Shown here piece after piece: positions 9,709 to 19,605 of a DNA stretch of 64,000 bases. A program made the translations under genes and the position numbers. The DNA comes from Agapetus fuscipes. Lineage: Eukaryota; Arthropoda; Insecta; Trichoptera; Glossosomatidae. The notes under the pieces were generated by a model that saw only the letters and a program-made list of their open reading frames with translations, ran no database searches and was not told the origin of the DNA. The stretch spans positions 806,001 to 870,000 of the forward strand of contig OX637343.1 in assembly GCA_951799405.1 (NCBI GenBank), in the 5' to 3' direction. Each line of letters starts with the position of its first letter. The first letter of the stretch is position 1.

Positions 9709-9850
9709 ATAATCTAAGTTGCAAAATATATTTATTAGATTTAAGATTTACATTTAATGCGTTCCCATAAGCAGACACGTATATATAAGTCCGCGCTTAC
9801 ACATGCCGCATGTGAACCTACAATTTAAAAACCAATTTCAAATGAACATA
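9709..9850 (-). mobile_element. LR 3' module, interrupted
   Basis: 3' half of the module, cut off exactly where the S1 5S head begins at 9852. Confidence 0.75.
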
Positions 9851-9851
9851 A

Positions 9852-10211
9852 GTCAACGACGTTACCATGTTGAAAGCACCGGTTCTCATCGGATCACCAA
9901 AGTTAAGCAACATTGGGCGCGGATGCTACTTGGATGGGTGACCGCTCAGGTACACCGAGTGTCGTTGGCATTTCTTGGACCGGTCCGTAGTCCAGTGGCA
10001 ACACTTCGAACTCGTTAATAAAAGGTTGTAGATTCGAATCCCGGCGGAGCACAAAAAATATACCATTTATATTTTCAAATTTGCTTTTCGCCGGGTTGAA
10101 AAATTCATAAACCTTGACCAATGACCGGTCACCAAAGGTCCATCCAGCCTTACAGCAACTGGGTATTGCTTGAGAATTGGCGCTTTGTAGCGACGACGTC
10201 CAAGCTCGTAA
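9852..10211 (+). mobile_element. S1 SINE with complete 5S-rRNA-like head
   Basis: 9852-9970 is a near-complete 5S rRNA-like sequence (GTCAACGACGTTACCATGTT, CGGTTCTCATCGGATCACC, GTTAAGCAACATTGGGCGCG, TACTTGGATGGGTGACCGCT). It is followed by the tRNA-like head (about 9977-10055) and the S1 body. Instead of the LC-like tail, the body ends AAGCTCGTA and runs straight into the S2 head at 10212, so this is a 5S + tRNA + second-tRNA composite. Confidence 0.85.
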
Positions 10212-10468
10212 AATGGTCGATAGCTCAATTGTTAGAATGTTTGCATTCCATGCCGAGAGCAAGGCTATGATCTCAAGGTTTACTCAGCCTGCACAACAAT
10301 TGAAAACCAGCCCTCTCGCGAGCTGGGAAGCCCCCACTTGAACTGAAGTGGTTGGCGTAAGGCCGGCCCCCTTACCTGTAAAAAGAAATACGTTCAACTC
10401 ACCAGATGCGACTCCTTCGGGGATAACGCGTCAAGAAGTTACACTATATGTGTAGCTTAGTTGCGTTG
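10212..10468 (+). mobile_element. S2 SINE fused behind S1
   Basis: tRNA-like head (GGTCGATAGCTCAATTGTTA) with an internal deletion after the B-box region, then the normal body and ACACTATATGTGTAGCTTAG end. Confidence 0.8.
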
Positions 10469-10815
10469 CGTATGAAAACCAAATCAGTCACTATACTCAC
10501 TAGTAATGCCGTCGTATATTCCATATTTTTTTTAGATTCACGCATTCGAGATGAATTCTCGCAAGGTTTTTTTTCTTGGGGTAAACTTATTTTTGTTTTT
10601 TTTCTGACCGCAAAAACTACATTAAAAATGCAAAAGGATCAAACTTTTTTTTTTGTAAACTTTTTGATGGCAAAGTCTAACTATAGAATGTCGAACCTTT
10701 TTCAAAAAAACTTTCACATGACTATTTGATGACAATTTTGCGAAAAAGTCGTCCTTTGAAAAGTTTCGTGGAAGCTTCTAATCGAAAACCAATAAAATAG
10801 AATAAACTGTACGTA
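10469..10815. other. Repeat F copy, then unassigned T-rich sequence
   Basis: 10469-10590 matches repeat F (AATGCCGTCGTATATTCCAT). 10591-10815 is T-rich with no recognised feature. Confidence 0.4.
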
Positions 10816-10818
10816 TGT

Positions 10819-10907
10819 AATAAAAATAATATTAGGATGATTTATTTGGTGAGCGCTGGCGAGAGCAAGAGCCCTCTGCGAGCTTGGTCGTCGCTGTAGA
10901 AAGCGTG
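10819..10907 (-). mobile_element. S1 SINE tail fragment
   Basis: ATATTAGGATGATTTATTTG, GTGAGCGCTG, CTCTGCGAGCTTGGTCGTCG: LC-type tail and end of the body only. Confidence 0.75.
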
Positions 10908-10984
10908 GCCGCACTTGTAACTGTGTATGTGTGTTCAAGCATAGCGCCGCCGGCATTGTGTATATACCTACTCCGACTCATAAA

Positions 10985-11142
10985 TACCTACTCCCGCTAA
11001 TTAATTATTGTTAAAATAATATTATGCGATAGATACCTATTATTGGAGCATTGGAGATACGTATGTATTTGTATTATGTGTTTTGTGTATGTGAAACTCC
11101 TTTGTTCTGTTGGTGTCTTTAAAAATAAATAAATAAATAAAA
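10985..11142 (+). repeat. Dispersed repeat with (AAATAA)n tail
   Basis: Second copy at 60868-61028. Both contain CCCGCTAATTAATTATTGTT, TATTATTGGAGCATTGGAGA and TTGGTGTCTTTAA before AATAAATAAATAAA. Probably the 3' end of an unidentified retroelement. Confidence 0.65.
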
Positions 11143-11312
11143 AAGCGCCAATTCTCAAGCAAGTCCCAATTCCAGTAAGGCTGCATGGACCTTTAGTGAC
11201 CGGTCTTTGGTAAAGGGTGTTGAATATTTCAACCCAGGGAAGAGCATATTTGAAAATATAAATGGTATATTTTTTGTGCTCCGCCGGGATTCAAGTGTAA
11301 CCACTGGACTAT
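11143..11312 (-). mobile_element. S1 SINE, body and partial head
   Basis: From GCGCCAATTCTCAAGCAAG to the head, truncated in the B-box-proximal part. A separate S1 tail lies at 11334-11384, joined to an LR fragment. Confidence 0.75.
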
Positions 11313-11333
11313 GGAACTATTAAAATAAATTAA

Positions 11334-11642
11334 GCTGATTTATTTGGTGAGCACTGTTTTTGTGTATATCACACCTCAAGAGCCCTCAAATATCCATGCC
11401 TTCCTCGGTCTTCCCCTTCCACGTTTTCCTCTGACATTTCCTCTGTACACTTTCTTTGGTAGTCGTTCATCATCCACTCTTTCAAGACGTCCGAACCATC
11501 GAATTGTGCTTTTTGTACATTCATTCCTTCATTCTCTTTTATACTACACTCGATCATCACCCAATCATTGCGGACTCTACCATTCAGTGTCTTTCCAATC
11601 ATCGCTCTCAGGTAAGCCATTTCAACCGTATGCACATACTTA
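11334..11642 (-). mobile_element. S1 tail scrap joined to LR LINE coding fragment
   Basis: 11334-11384 is the LC-like S1 tail. From 11642 down to 11385 the minus strand encodes VEMAYLRAMIGKTLNGRVRN, DWVMIECSIKEN and then, after a frameshift, the LR region around QFDGSDVLKEWM (equivalent to MRWFGHLERM in another frame). A dead LR reverse-transcriptase C-terminal fragment. Confidence 0.75.
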
Positions 11643-11647
11643 GCTCA

Positions 11648-11892
11648 TTAGCTGTTGCACCAACCTCCAATCAATATTTGATTAACACATCAAATTTGAT
11701 TGCTCAATTCTGGTAAGGACCTCGGTTAAATATTTTTCGGAAGTGGGTAATAATATGATGGAATTTGAACAGGAAAGATGATGAATATCAGCTGATTTAC
11801 GTACATATATGCAACCAAAATTTTGATTTGAAGGGAGAAAACACACTTAATTTTGATTTGTTTCTGATTAGAGTTTTGTGCAACAGGCCCTA
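11648..11892. mobile_element. M2 MITE
   Basis: TIRs are imperfect on the left (TAGCTGTTGCACCAACCTCC) and good on the right (GTGCAACAGGCCC). Confidence 0.75.
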
Positions 11893-11987
11893 ACTGTCCA
11901 CGCTTCACTTCCATACATAGAAATAATCATTACAATATTATATTACAACAATTTTCCGATATCGTTGGTCTTGAAACACCGTTGTCA

Positions 11988-12118
11988 TATCGACGGTTAA
12001 AAGGCAGTACAAGCGATATAAACTAAATTGTTCAGGAGAGCAGTTTAAAGTTTGAGATTGCAGAAAAATGGCATATCTTTTTTATTTTTTATCATATCGA
12101 ATCAAAACAGCGTTACGG
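11988..12118. mobile_element. M4 fragment, left end
   Basis: TATCGACGGTTAAAAGGCAG to about CAAAACAGC. 12119-12271 is unassigned. Confidence 0.7.
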
Positions 12119-12427
12119 GAAGGTGAGCTGTTTGTCGCGCTGGGGGCCGAGGAGTAAATGCCCAAGGACTTTCGGTGCTCTGAATCGAGATCAGTCATTG
12201 CTAGGGCTGCTATTCCCATTGACTAACGATATCTGTGGACTGAAAAATATTTTAATGAAAATAACCATTACATATTGACGGTTAAAAAGCAGTAGGGAGA
12301 CATAAAGTAAATTGTACAGGAGAGCAGTTTAAAGTTTGAGATTGCAGAAAAATGACATAATTTTTTTTATGTTTTTTACCATATCGTTAAAATCAAAACA
12401 GCTCTAGAATAAATATAATAAAGGCAT

Positions 12428-12670
12428 AAATAATTATAAAAAATTATAAAAAAACACAGAGTTTTATTTTCACAAATTGAGTATTTAATTCTACCTCAAG
12501 TACTTTCGACTTATTCACGTCATTATCAAGAGGATACTCATACTCTAAGTCGAAAGTACTTGAGGTAGAATTAAATACTCTATTTGTGAAAATAAAACTC
12601 TGTGTTTTTTTATAATTATTTATAAAAATGAATTTTCACTGTGTGAATACACAAACTTTAAAAAGTCTAC
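12428..12670. mobile_element. PF element 3 (foldback, 243 bp, 11-bp target duplication)
   Basis: Flanked by AATAAAGGCAT at 12417-12427 and 12671-12681. Inverted arms (12436-12512 and 12546-12621) contain AACACAGAGTTTTATTTTCA and ACCTCAAGTACTTTCGACTT. Right outer end GAATTTTCACTGTGTGAATA. Variable-length target duplications fit retrotransposition rather than cut-and-paste transposition. Confidence 0.75.
12497..12535 (-). ncRNA. Degenerate hammerhead-like motif (PF element 3)
   Basis: Minus strand: CCTC, TTGATAA (two changes from CTGATGA), T, GAC...GTC stem, GAAA, self-complementary AGTACT, T, GAGG (pairs with CCTC). Architecture kept, conserved core lost. Confidence 0.45.
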
Positions 12671-13019
12671 AATAAAGGCATTCATTGGCATTCCTATTAA
12701 TGTGGTTTTACGATTTTTTTTATGTCACAAGCGCCTTTAGGACAAAAAAGGCCAAAATCTTGTCGGTTACACCAAAACCATACTTCGTAAACGCAGTTGT
12801 TTGCTTGGGCATAAACAACACAAAAATCATCGTAGAGCTATGAGAGTTAGCGCATTAGAAAGAGCGGAAAATTTCAAGTAGGATAGCATTCATAACTCAT
12901 TTACATATATACTATAATTTACCTGGGTACAGTATTACCGAAGTGAAGTCCTCCACAGAGTAATCAATTCTCCTCAATACTTCGCTTCATTAGAGAATAA
13001 TACTACTTGGAATAAAGTA

Positions 13020-13240
13020 ATAAACGGTAATAAAGGAAGAGAATAATCCCTGCACATCGCGTAAACTCCCCTCGATCACGTAAATCGAATAATACATGAA
13101 AATTAAATCACTCTCAAGGAGTGCCGTATTATATTCCATACGTTTTCAATTTACGCAATCGAGTTGAAATTTACACGAGGTTTTATACTTGGGTAGCAGT
13201 ACAATATTCTAAGGAGAGGATTAGGTAATGAGACGCCTCG
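13020..13240. repeat. Repeat F copy
   Basis: The complement contains ACGGCACTCCTTGAGAGTGA and CGATTTACGTGATCGAGGGG. 12904-13020 is unassigned. Confidence 0.45.
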
Positions 13241-13248
13241 GTACAATT

Positions 13249-13493
13249 TATAATTTAAGTTGCAATTATATATTTACATTTAAGGCTTGTTCCTTGACTT
13301 ATAAGTTGGTATGTGGTTGACCACCCATGTTGCAGAAAATGGTTCACTTTGCCAATGTCTCCCCTGTTTCAGGGAAGGTCGGCAAGAGTTGCAGGGTGTA
13401 TGTTCATTTGAGATTTGGGTTTTTATGTTGTGGGTTTACATGCGGCATGTACAAGCGCAAATTTATACGTGTTTGCTCGTGAAAATGCATAAT
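13249..13493 (+). mobile_element. LR module interrupted by S1
   Basis: 13299-13493 is a plus-strand module starting TTCCTTGACTTATAAGTTGG and cut at GAAAATGCATAATAAG by the S1 insertion. 13249-13296 is a short opposite-strand module end. Confidence 0.75.
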
Positions 13494-13798
13494 AAGAAAA
13501 ATATTAGGATGATTTATTTGGTGAGCGCTGTTTTTGAGTGTATCACACCTCAAGAGCCCTCTGCGAGCTTGGTCGTCGCTGTAGAAAGCGCCAATTCTCA
13601 AGCAAGACCCAGATGTTGTAAGGCTGGATGGACCTTTTGATGGCCGGTCTTTGGTAAAGGTTTATGAATTTTTCAACTCAGCGAAGAGCAAATTTGAAAA
13701 TATAAATGGTATATTTTCTGTGCCCTGCTGGGATTCGAACCCACGACCTTCCAGTTACGAGTCCGAAGTGTTACCACCTGGACTACGGACCGGTCAAA
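13494..13798 (-). mobile_element. S1 SINE, tRNA head to LC-type tail
   Basis: Complete without the 5S head; ends at the head sequence GACTACGGACCGGTC. 13799-14090 is unassigned. Confidence 0.85.
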
Positions 13799-14090
13799 TC
13801 CATGTATGTATGTATTGAAAGGATGAAATCCTTTGCAAGTTTTGTTCTGGAACATTGAGTAACAACATAGAGAAGCAGAAACTAACTTACTGCATTGATA
13901 CATACTATCTACCACTTTTGTCTCAGTCCTGTCAAACGTTGCAGTTGTGTAGTCATACAAAACGTGATATTGTGTCAAATTTTATGTTTTCTTGCTTCCT
14001 GTATTTTGTGTTTTGACACCCAATTACAACACATGCCATCATATTTTAAAAAATTAGATTTTGTAGGGCTTGCGTATTCACACAGTGAAA

Positions 14091-14350
14091 ATTCATTTTA
14101 ATTTAAAATAAAATATTTTTTTCAAAACGTAGTTTTATTTTTACAATAATTTTATCTAACTCAAGCACTTTCGACCTTCAATATTCAGGTCATTATCACT
14201 CTTGATAGGTCATTGTCACAAACTCTACAAAATCTATTATTATCACTCTTGATAATGACCTGAATATTGAAGGTCGAAAGTGCTTGAGGTAGATAAAATT
14301 ATTGTGAAAATAAAACTACGTTTTGAAAAAAAAATATTTTATTTTAAATT
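14091..14350. mobile_element. PF element 4 (foldback)
   Basis: Inverted arms of about 105 bp (14098-14205 and 14242-14350). Outer left end GTATTCACACAGTGAAAATT as in other PF copies. Plus-strand core at about 14247-14292: CTC, TTGATAA, T, GACC...GGTC, GAAA, AGTGCT, T, GAGG. A degenerate hammerhead-like motif in each arm. Confidence 0.7.
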
Positions 14351-14351
14351 T

Positions 14352-14612
14352 TGAATCTAAATCTAAATCTAAGCGGCAAAGATATGAATCATTTGAGATT
14401 CATATTAAATGCATTCCCACAAGCAGACATGCATAATTTCGCGCTTACACATGCCGTATGTAGACCTACAATATAAAACAACCCAATCTCAAATGAACAT
14501 AAGCCCTGCAACTCTTGCCGACCTTCCCTGAAGCAGGGGTGACATTGGCGAAGTGAACCATTTTTACAGTATGGGTGGTCAGCCGCATACCAACCTATCA
14601 GTCAAGGAAATA
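14352..14612 (-). mobile_element. LR 3' module, full length
   Basis: Tail (CTAAAT)n. 14613-14892 is unassigned. Confidence 0.8.
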
Positions 14613-14892
14613 ATTACTTAAAATTCGTCAATTTCATCGATCTCAAGATTTATACCGTGTGCAAGCGTCTATGTTCGCACTGGTCCGGGCTTAGTACGCA
14701 CGCGGCAATGCTGCCACCTTTCTAGAAACATTTTTACATTCGCCCAATTTTTTTTGTACGCATGTTAATGCAGCTGTGAAGTGCTTTGTTCTCTTTCTTA
14801 TTAAGGACATTTTCGTAAGTAGGTTCAAACAGATATATGGATATTTTTGTTTAAGTAATTTCTAGTCCACAGATATCATAATATATCGATAT

Positions 14893-15269
14893 TGTAATGT
14901 AAATAGTAGATTAATATAGGTGTACACCGTAGGTAGCAATAATTATAGACCTAAGAAATCTAGAAATTAAATGATCCTTTTGTAGTCTTGAACTTGGTAG
15001 AATGTTCGCGAATGTGCTGGCAAAATTAGTCACTGGAAAGTACTGTATGTGAAGTATATAAGGCGTAGATTTGAGTGTGCTAAGCCAGTGCGATAGTTGG
15101 CTTTGATTTGAAGAGTGTAAGCGATACTAAACTGTGAAAAATAAATTTGTGTTACCAAAAGAGTTAAAAATAAATGTAAATTTGTAAAAATAAATCAAGT
15201 GCAAATAAAGATCCTGATAGAAGACCTGTATGTTTTAATTTAGAGACTTTTCAAACCAAAAACATTACA
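14893..15269 (+). mobile_element. LTR-A solo LTR
   Basis: 377 bp beginning TGTAATGT and ending ACATTACA, flanked by the 4-bp duplication ATAT. Contains AGTATATAAGGCG (TATA box plausible) about 210 bp before the end and several AATAAA signals. No internal retrotransposon genes adjoin, so it is a solo LTR left by recombination. Related copy at 35896. Confidence 0.75.
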
Positions 15270-15282
15270 ATATTATAATTGG

Positions 15283-15910
15283 TCCGGTCGATAGCTCAAT
15301 TGGTAGAGCGCTTGCATTCCATGCCGTGAGCTCAGGTTCGAATCCCACTTAGGGTGTCAGAAATGATTTCCCGTTTCGATGTTTATTTCAAACCCCAAAT
15401 TAAATAACCGGCAAGGTTTACTCAGCATTCACAAGAAAGAGTACCAGCCCACTCGGGAGCTGGGAAACCCCCACTTCAACTGAAGTGTTTAGCGTAAGGC
15501 TATACAAATAAATAGGTTCCACCTGACTGATAGGGATTGACTGATAGTTGCTCCTTGACTGATGGGGCTCCTTGACTGATAGGTTGGTACGAGGCTGACC
15601 ACCCGTGCTGTAAAAATCGGTTCACTTTTGCCAATGCCACCCCGATTCAGGGAACGGCGGCAGGAGTTGCAAGGTTTATGTCCATGTGAGGTTTTCTTTA
15701 TTTGTATGCACACATGCAGAATGTGTAGGCGCGAACCTACATGTGCCTGTCTGTAGGCATGCATTTCATATGAGCCTTAAATGTTAACATATCCTTGCAG
15801 CTTAGATTATAGATTATAGATAGATTATAGACTCGACACATGCGAAGGCCTTCGGGGATAACGCGGCAAGGAGTTACACTATATGTGTAGCTTAGTTGCG
15901 TTTTCTGGAA
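15283..15910 (+). mobile_element. S2 SINE interrupted by an LR subfamily II module
   Basis: S2 head with intact A box (TAGCTCAATTGG) and B box (GGTTCGAATCC), body to about 15535. An LR II module occupies about 15560-15830 (CTCCTTGACTGATAGGTTGG to TTAGATTATAGATTATAG). S2 resumes at ACACATGCGAAGGCC and ends near 15905. Confidence 0.8.
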
Positions 15911-16148
15911 TCCTCTTAATTGGCAGGTAATGCAGGTTAGTACATAGGTAGATCCGCTAATGAATAGACGAGGGAAAGTTCATTAAAATAAGGTCAAGGA
16001 CTCGCAGTAAGGCGGCTCACCTCAACCCATTTCCTGGGTTTCTTATTGTGATGTCTTTAAACGGGTTCTATGCATGGATATATAGAACTGGATGGGCTAA
16101 GAAATAAATCCTTTGAGAATTAGAAATACGCTACCCCACTCATCACAC
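15911..16148. other. Unassigned
   Basis: No open frame, repeat or inverted structure recognised. Confidence 0.5.
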
Positions 16149-16304
16149 AAAAATCCAAATTCAGTCTATCGGTAACCTTCCAACTGTGAACAGGTGTGTT
16201 ACCTAATTGGAAAAAAAATACATATGCATTTTTTTTTGTTTTGCACGTTTAGAAAATACCCACACTGGGTATTTTCTAAACGTGCCAACAAATGAGAGTA
16301 AATG
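16149..16304. repeat. Repeat pair member with 19-bp perfect palindrome
   Basis: Second copy of 63-188. GCACGTTTAGAAAATACCC (16243-16261) and its exact complement (16267-16285) form a hairpin with a 5-nt loop. Confidence 0.65.
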
Positions 16305-16799
16305 TGTTAAAGAACATGGAATAATATTTCACTTTAATCACTATTATATATGATTAGGTTGATAAAATTTATTTTTCGTTTGTCGAAATATTTTGTTCGC
16401 GAAAGTGACAGCCATTTCTAGAACTAGTGATGTTCAAATATATAGGTACTTGCTTCTTCAAGTATGTTACTTTCTATGCTCGTGGTAATAGATACTTGTG
16501 GAAATCATCCCGTACACAATGAGGTGGGAACATTTTTGAATTCGAAATTTATCAGATATCTTCATACTTGCAACAACACTACTAACAAATCCGTTACCAT
16601 AGTGATTTAATGTGTTTCCTAGGTGATTTGTAAATAGATTGAAGACGGAGTAGAGACACGTTGCTTACATAGAAAATGAGAAAATAATTTCAGATGTCGT
16701 GAGCGAGACAGCATTATAAACAGTGTATGGTGTCAAAGACGGTGAATCATGTTGATTGGTACTAAATCACATGTACGACCCCTCCATTTAATACTTCCT
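16305..16799. other. Unassigned
   Basis: Single-copy-looking AT-rich sequence; no recognised feature. Confidence 0.5.
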
Positions 16800-16937
16800 C
16801 CATGGTTCTATGTTATAAAAACTGCGGCTCATTTTACTTTGCACAATTTATTTGCTGGAGTGATGTTTTCCGGGATCTGTTGCCGTGGTCTGTGGGAGCT
16901 GGAGCTTCCGGACGTTTCGCCCATGCCTACGTAGGCA
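16800..16937 (-). mobile_element. PF element 5 fragment
   Basis: Minus strand GGGCGAAACGTCCGGAAGCT, then CCACAGACCACGGCAACAG and ATCCCGGAAAACATCA, matching the right arm of the foldback at 22098. The CTGAAGA part of the core is missing; an S2 SINE joins here. Confidence 0.6.
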
Positions 16938-17359
16938 TTACGTCAACCACTACAGATTTAGAGGAGGTTTCCCAGCTCCTGGGGGGCTTGTACTCATTTC
17001 TTGTAAAGGCTGAGTAAACCTTGCCGCAATTTTATTTTGGGGTTTGAAATAAACATCTAAACGGGAAATCATTTCTGATACCTTTGGTGAGATTCGAGCC
17101 CATGCAAGCACTCTGCCAACTGAGCAGCTATCGACCGGACTTTTTACGAGCTTGCCGGTACAAAGCGCCGAATCTCAAGCAAGACCCACTTGCTTGCAAA
17201 AGGCCAGATGGAACTTTTGTGACCGGTCTTTGGTAAAGGTTTTGAATTGTTCAACCCAGCGAATAGCATGTTTGTAAATATTGTGCTCCGCCGGAATTCA
17301 AGCCCACAGCTTTCAATTTACGAGTTCGAAGAGTTACCACTAGACAACGGTCCGGTCCA
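16938..17359 (-). mobile_element. S1-S2 composite SINE
   Basis: On the minus strand the S1 head and body (17359-17139) lead directly into the S2 head and body (17138-16938). S2 is 3'-truncated. 17360-17464 is unassigned. Confidence 0.8.
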
Positions 17360-17464
17360 ATTACATTTAATAAATATATGAAAGAATAAGAATAAGACAT
17401 AGCATTACAGATAAATCACTATTTATTCGGACATTACGTACTTCTTTCATTTCATCGAGAGTCG

Positions 17465-17830
17465 TAATAATCTATAATCTATAATCTAAGTTGCAAGGAT
17501 ATATTCATTTAGAGCTCTCAGATGTATGCCCACAAAACAAACACGTGTAGTTCGCGCTTACAAATGCTGAATGTGTACTTACAAATAAAATCCAAACCTC
17601 AAATGAACATAAGCCTTACAACTTTTGCCGACCTTCCCTGACACAGGGGTGACATTGGCAAAGTGAACCATTTTTTACAGTAGTTCTCCATGGAGTCAAG
17701 GAACATACACAGCAAATTAAATTTTTAAAATCAACAAATTATAACATGTATGGACATCAAAAACTATCAGAAAATTAATTGTAATTACATACTTCTTTCA
17801 TTTCATCGAGAGTCATAACTATTCTAATTA
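17465..17830 (-). mobile_element. LR LINE 3' module with 3' UTR and coding scrap
   Basis: Module followed upstream by the LR 3' UTR (ATGTATGGACATCAAAAACT) and the C-terminal DEMKEV codons (complement of CATACTTCTTTCATTTCATC), with an internal deletion. Confidence 0.75.
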
Positions 17831-18105
17831 AATATTATTTAAACCTTTCCCTTCAAGAGCACGCCATTTTGGTTTTCATGAGTCACGAAATGGCGCTTCT
17901 TGAACCATAAGAATGTCCTCATGTTACGACTTCTGGAACAACAGTCAATTGCTGAAGTAATAACTGTTATTTGTAGATTTTTAACAGCCACGTATTTCTG
18001 TTACAAATCTAGCGTGCACCCTTAAAGTAAGGCATGCACTTGCCTAAGGTCTTGACTTACATGTTGGTATGAGGCTGACCATCTATAATCTAAGTTGATT
18101 ATTAT
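17831..18105. other. Mostly unassigned; short LR scrap
   Basis: A 5' LR scrap (CTTGACTTACATGTTGGTAT) at about 18052-18078; otherwise nothing recognised. Confidence 0.45.
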
Positions 18106-18312
18106 ATATCGCCACCTTAAAGGTAAAACTGAATAAGTGCTGATTCACTGATTTGAGAAATCGTGGATAAAACATTTTATTGGGGGTAACTTCTCATAGT
18201 AAGTAAACTAATTATAAGAAAATACTCATGATATTCTACTAAACTACAGGATTTTACCCTTTTCTGGTGTCTTCTCTCGTAGAAAATACGAAAAAGGTGC
18301 ATTTATCCGAAA
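18106..18312. mobile_element. M5 element
   Basis: Starts CGCCACCTTAAAGGTAAAAC and includes GTGCTGATTCACTGATTTGA and CTCATAGTAAGTAAACTAAT. Near-complete inverted copy at 55485-55715; end fragments at 18690, 28122 and 54930. Confidence 0.6.
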
Positions 18313-18329
18313 AACCCATTTTAGCTTAT

Positions 18330-18680
18330 TACGAGTAAAGAGGATGTGAAAGTTAAAGTACAAAATAATGTGATGAGATGGTTTGGGCATGTGGAAAGAA
18401 TGAATGATGATAGACTGACAAAGTATGTATAAAAAGAAAGTGTGAGAGGAAAAGAGGGAAGGGACGACCGTGAAAAGTATGGAATGATCAGATTGAGGAG
18501 ATTGTGAAAGAATGGGATATATAAAGTAAACGTAAATGAAGAAAATGCATGAAAAAGGTGATGGATATGAAGGAATTGAAAGAGGTATGTCAGGATAGGA
18601 AAAAATGGAGGCAACTCTGCAGAGGCTCTGGCCACCCCTAGCGGAATGGCGACAGAGTTACAGTTTCAGTTGCGAGTATG
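18330..18680 (+). mobile_element. LR LINE coding fragment with alternative 3' end
   Basis: The plus strand encodes VMRWFGHVERMNDDRLTK and, through frameshifts and a stop, CQDRKKWRQLCRGSGHP. It ends CTAGCGGAATGGCGACAGAG TTACAGTTTCAGTT without the 260-bp module. The copy at 34674 ends the same way, so the LR group has at least two 3' ends. Confidence 0.75.
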
Positions 18681-18714
18681 TCACTTATTCAGTTTTACCT
18701 TTAAGGAATAAATT

Positions 18715-18973
18715 TTAGCATTTAAGGCTCATATTCAATGCATGCCCACCAGCGGGCACATGTTAGTTCGTGCTTACACATGCTGCATGCGTACATACAA
18801 AATAAACCAAACCTCACTTAAACATAAACCTTGCAACTTCTTCCACCTTTCCCTGATACCGGGATGGAATTGACAAAAGTGAACCAACACCCGGAATAAG
18901 TCCACATGCGGCATGTTCAAACACGAACTTATACGTGTCTGCTTGTGAAAATGCATATAATGTGAATCCTTAA
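18715..18973. mobile_element. Two LR modules, opposite strands
   Basis: 18715-18885 is a minus-strand subfamily II module. 18900-18973 is a plus-strand scrap (AAGTCCACATGCGGCATGTT to AATGTGAATCC). Confidence 0.65.
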
Positions 18974-18974
18974 A

Positions 18975-19105
18975 GTTATGGAACTGGATATGGAGAGACT
19001 GTTCAAAAGACGTCTCAAGACTCACCTCTTCGTCCAATCATATGGACAAGCGCCTTTGTAGTGACACACTGTCATAAAAGGCGCTAAACAAATTTTGTAT
19101 TATAT
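18975..19105 (+). mobile_element. LC LINE, extreme C-terminus and 3' end
   Basis: Reads MERLFKRRLKTHLFVQSYGQ then APL and a stop. 3' end CATAAAAGGCGCTAAACAAA before a (TATA)n tail. Confidence 0.7.
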
Positions 19106-19125
19106 ATACTTATATATATGTCGGT

Positions 19126-19383
19126 GTTGTGGCCGAGGGAGCCAAGTGGGCTGATCTTCTAGCGTGTTTGGAATAGAACAACGTAGGTTCGATCCCCGCC
19201 TGGTCATTTGACCATAACTTTGACCCTGGTTCAACAAATGTTATTGGGTAATTATTAATTAATTATTTATTAAAATTAACAATAAAGAATTATTAATTGA
19301 TGATATTAATACCTGTTTCTGGCCAGGCAGAAGAGGTTGGTGATTTACATTCCTCTTCACAAATCTATTTTTATTAAACAATA
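19126..19383 (+). mobile_element. S3 SINE (tRNA-Leu/Ser-like head)
   Basis: Head GTTGTGGCCGAGGGAGCC with A-box-like TGGCCGAGG, long variable region and B box GGTTCGATCCC. Body has GACCCTGGTTCAACAAATG, CCTGTTTCTGGCCAGGCAG and CTTCACAAATCTATTTTTAT. Confidence 0.75.
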
Positions 19384-19605
19384 AATAATAATAAATATAG
19401 ATGATGTGCATATCTTTGCAACTTAGATTAGATTAGTATCTGTCCTTGCAATTCTCACACTTGTAAAATTTGACAAATTTACCAGTCTCAGTGGACCTTG
19501 CCAAGTTTTAACTGCACCTGCCTGTAAATGCAATGTCTCTATGTGTATACAAATCTAGCCAACCTGAAAAAATCAATAAACCTTGTTTGTAGACCCTTCA
19601 GTACA

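Larger units (their letters stand above)
12272..12903. mobile_element. M4 element interrupted by PF element 3
   Basis: M4 from TATTGACGGTTAAAAAGCAG through ATAGCATTCATAACTCATTT; the right TIR is lost. A PF foldback is inserted at AATAAAGGCAT, which is duplicated on both sides. The uninterrupted M4 at 57316 has AATAAGGCAT once at this place. Confidence 0.8.

Noticed and set aside
9852..9970. 5S rRNA gene (also at 47167 and 63349 minus)
   Set aside because: Each is followed at a fixed distance by the same tRNA-like SINE head and body, carries many substitutions and lacks a T-run terminator, so it is a SINE head.
15288..15365. tRNA genes at S1, S2 and S3 heads
   Set aside because: A and B boxes are present but acceptor stems do not pair properly and every copy continues into SINE sequence.
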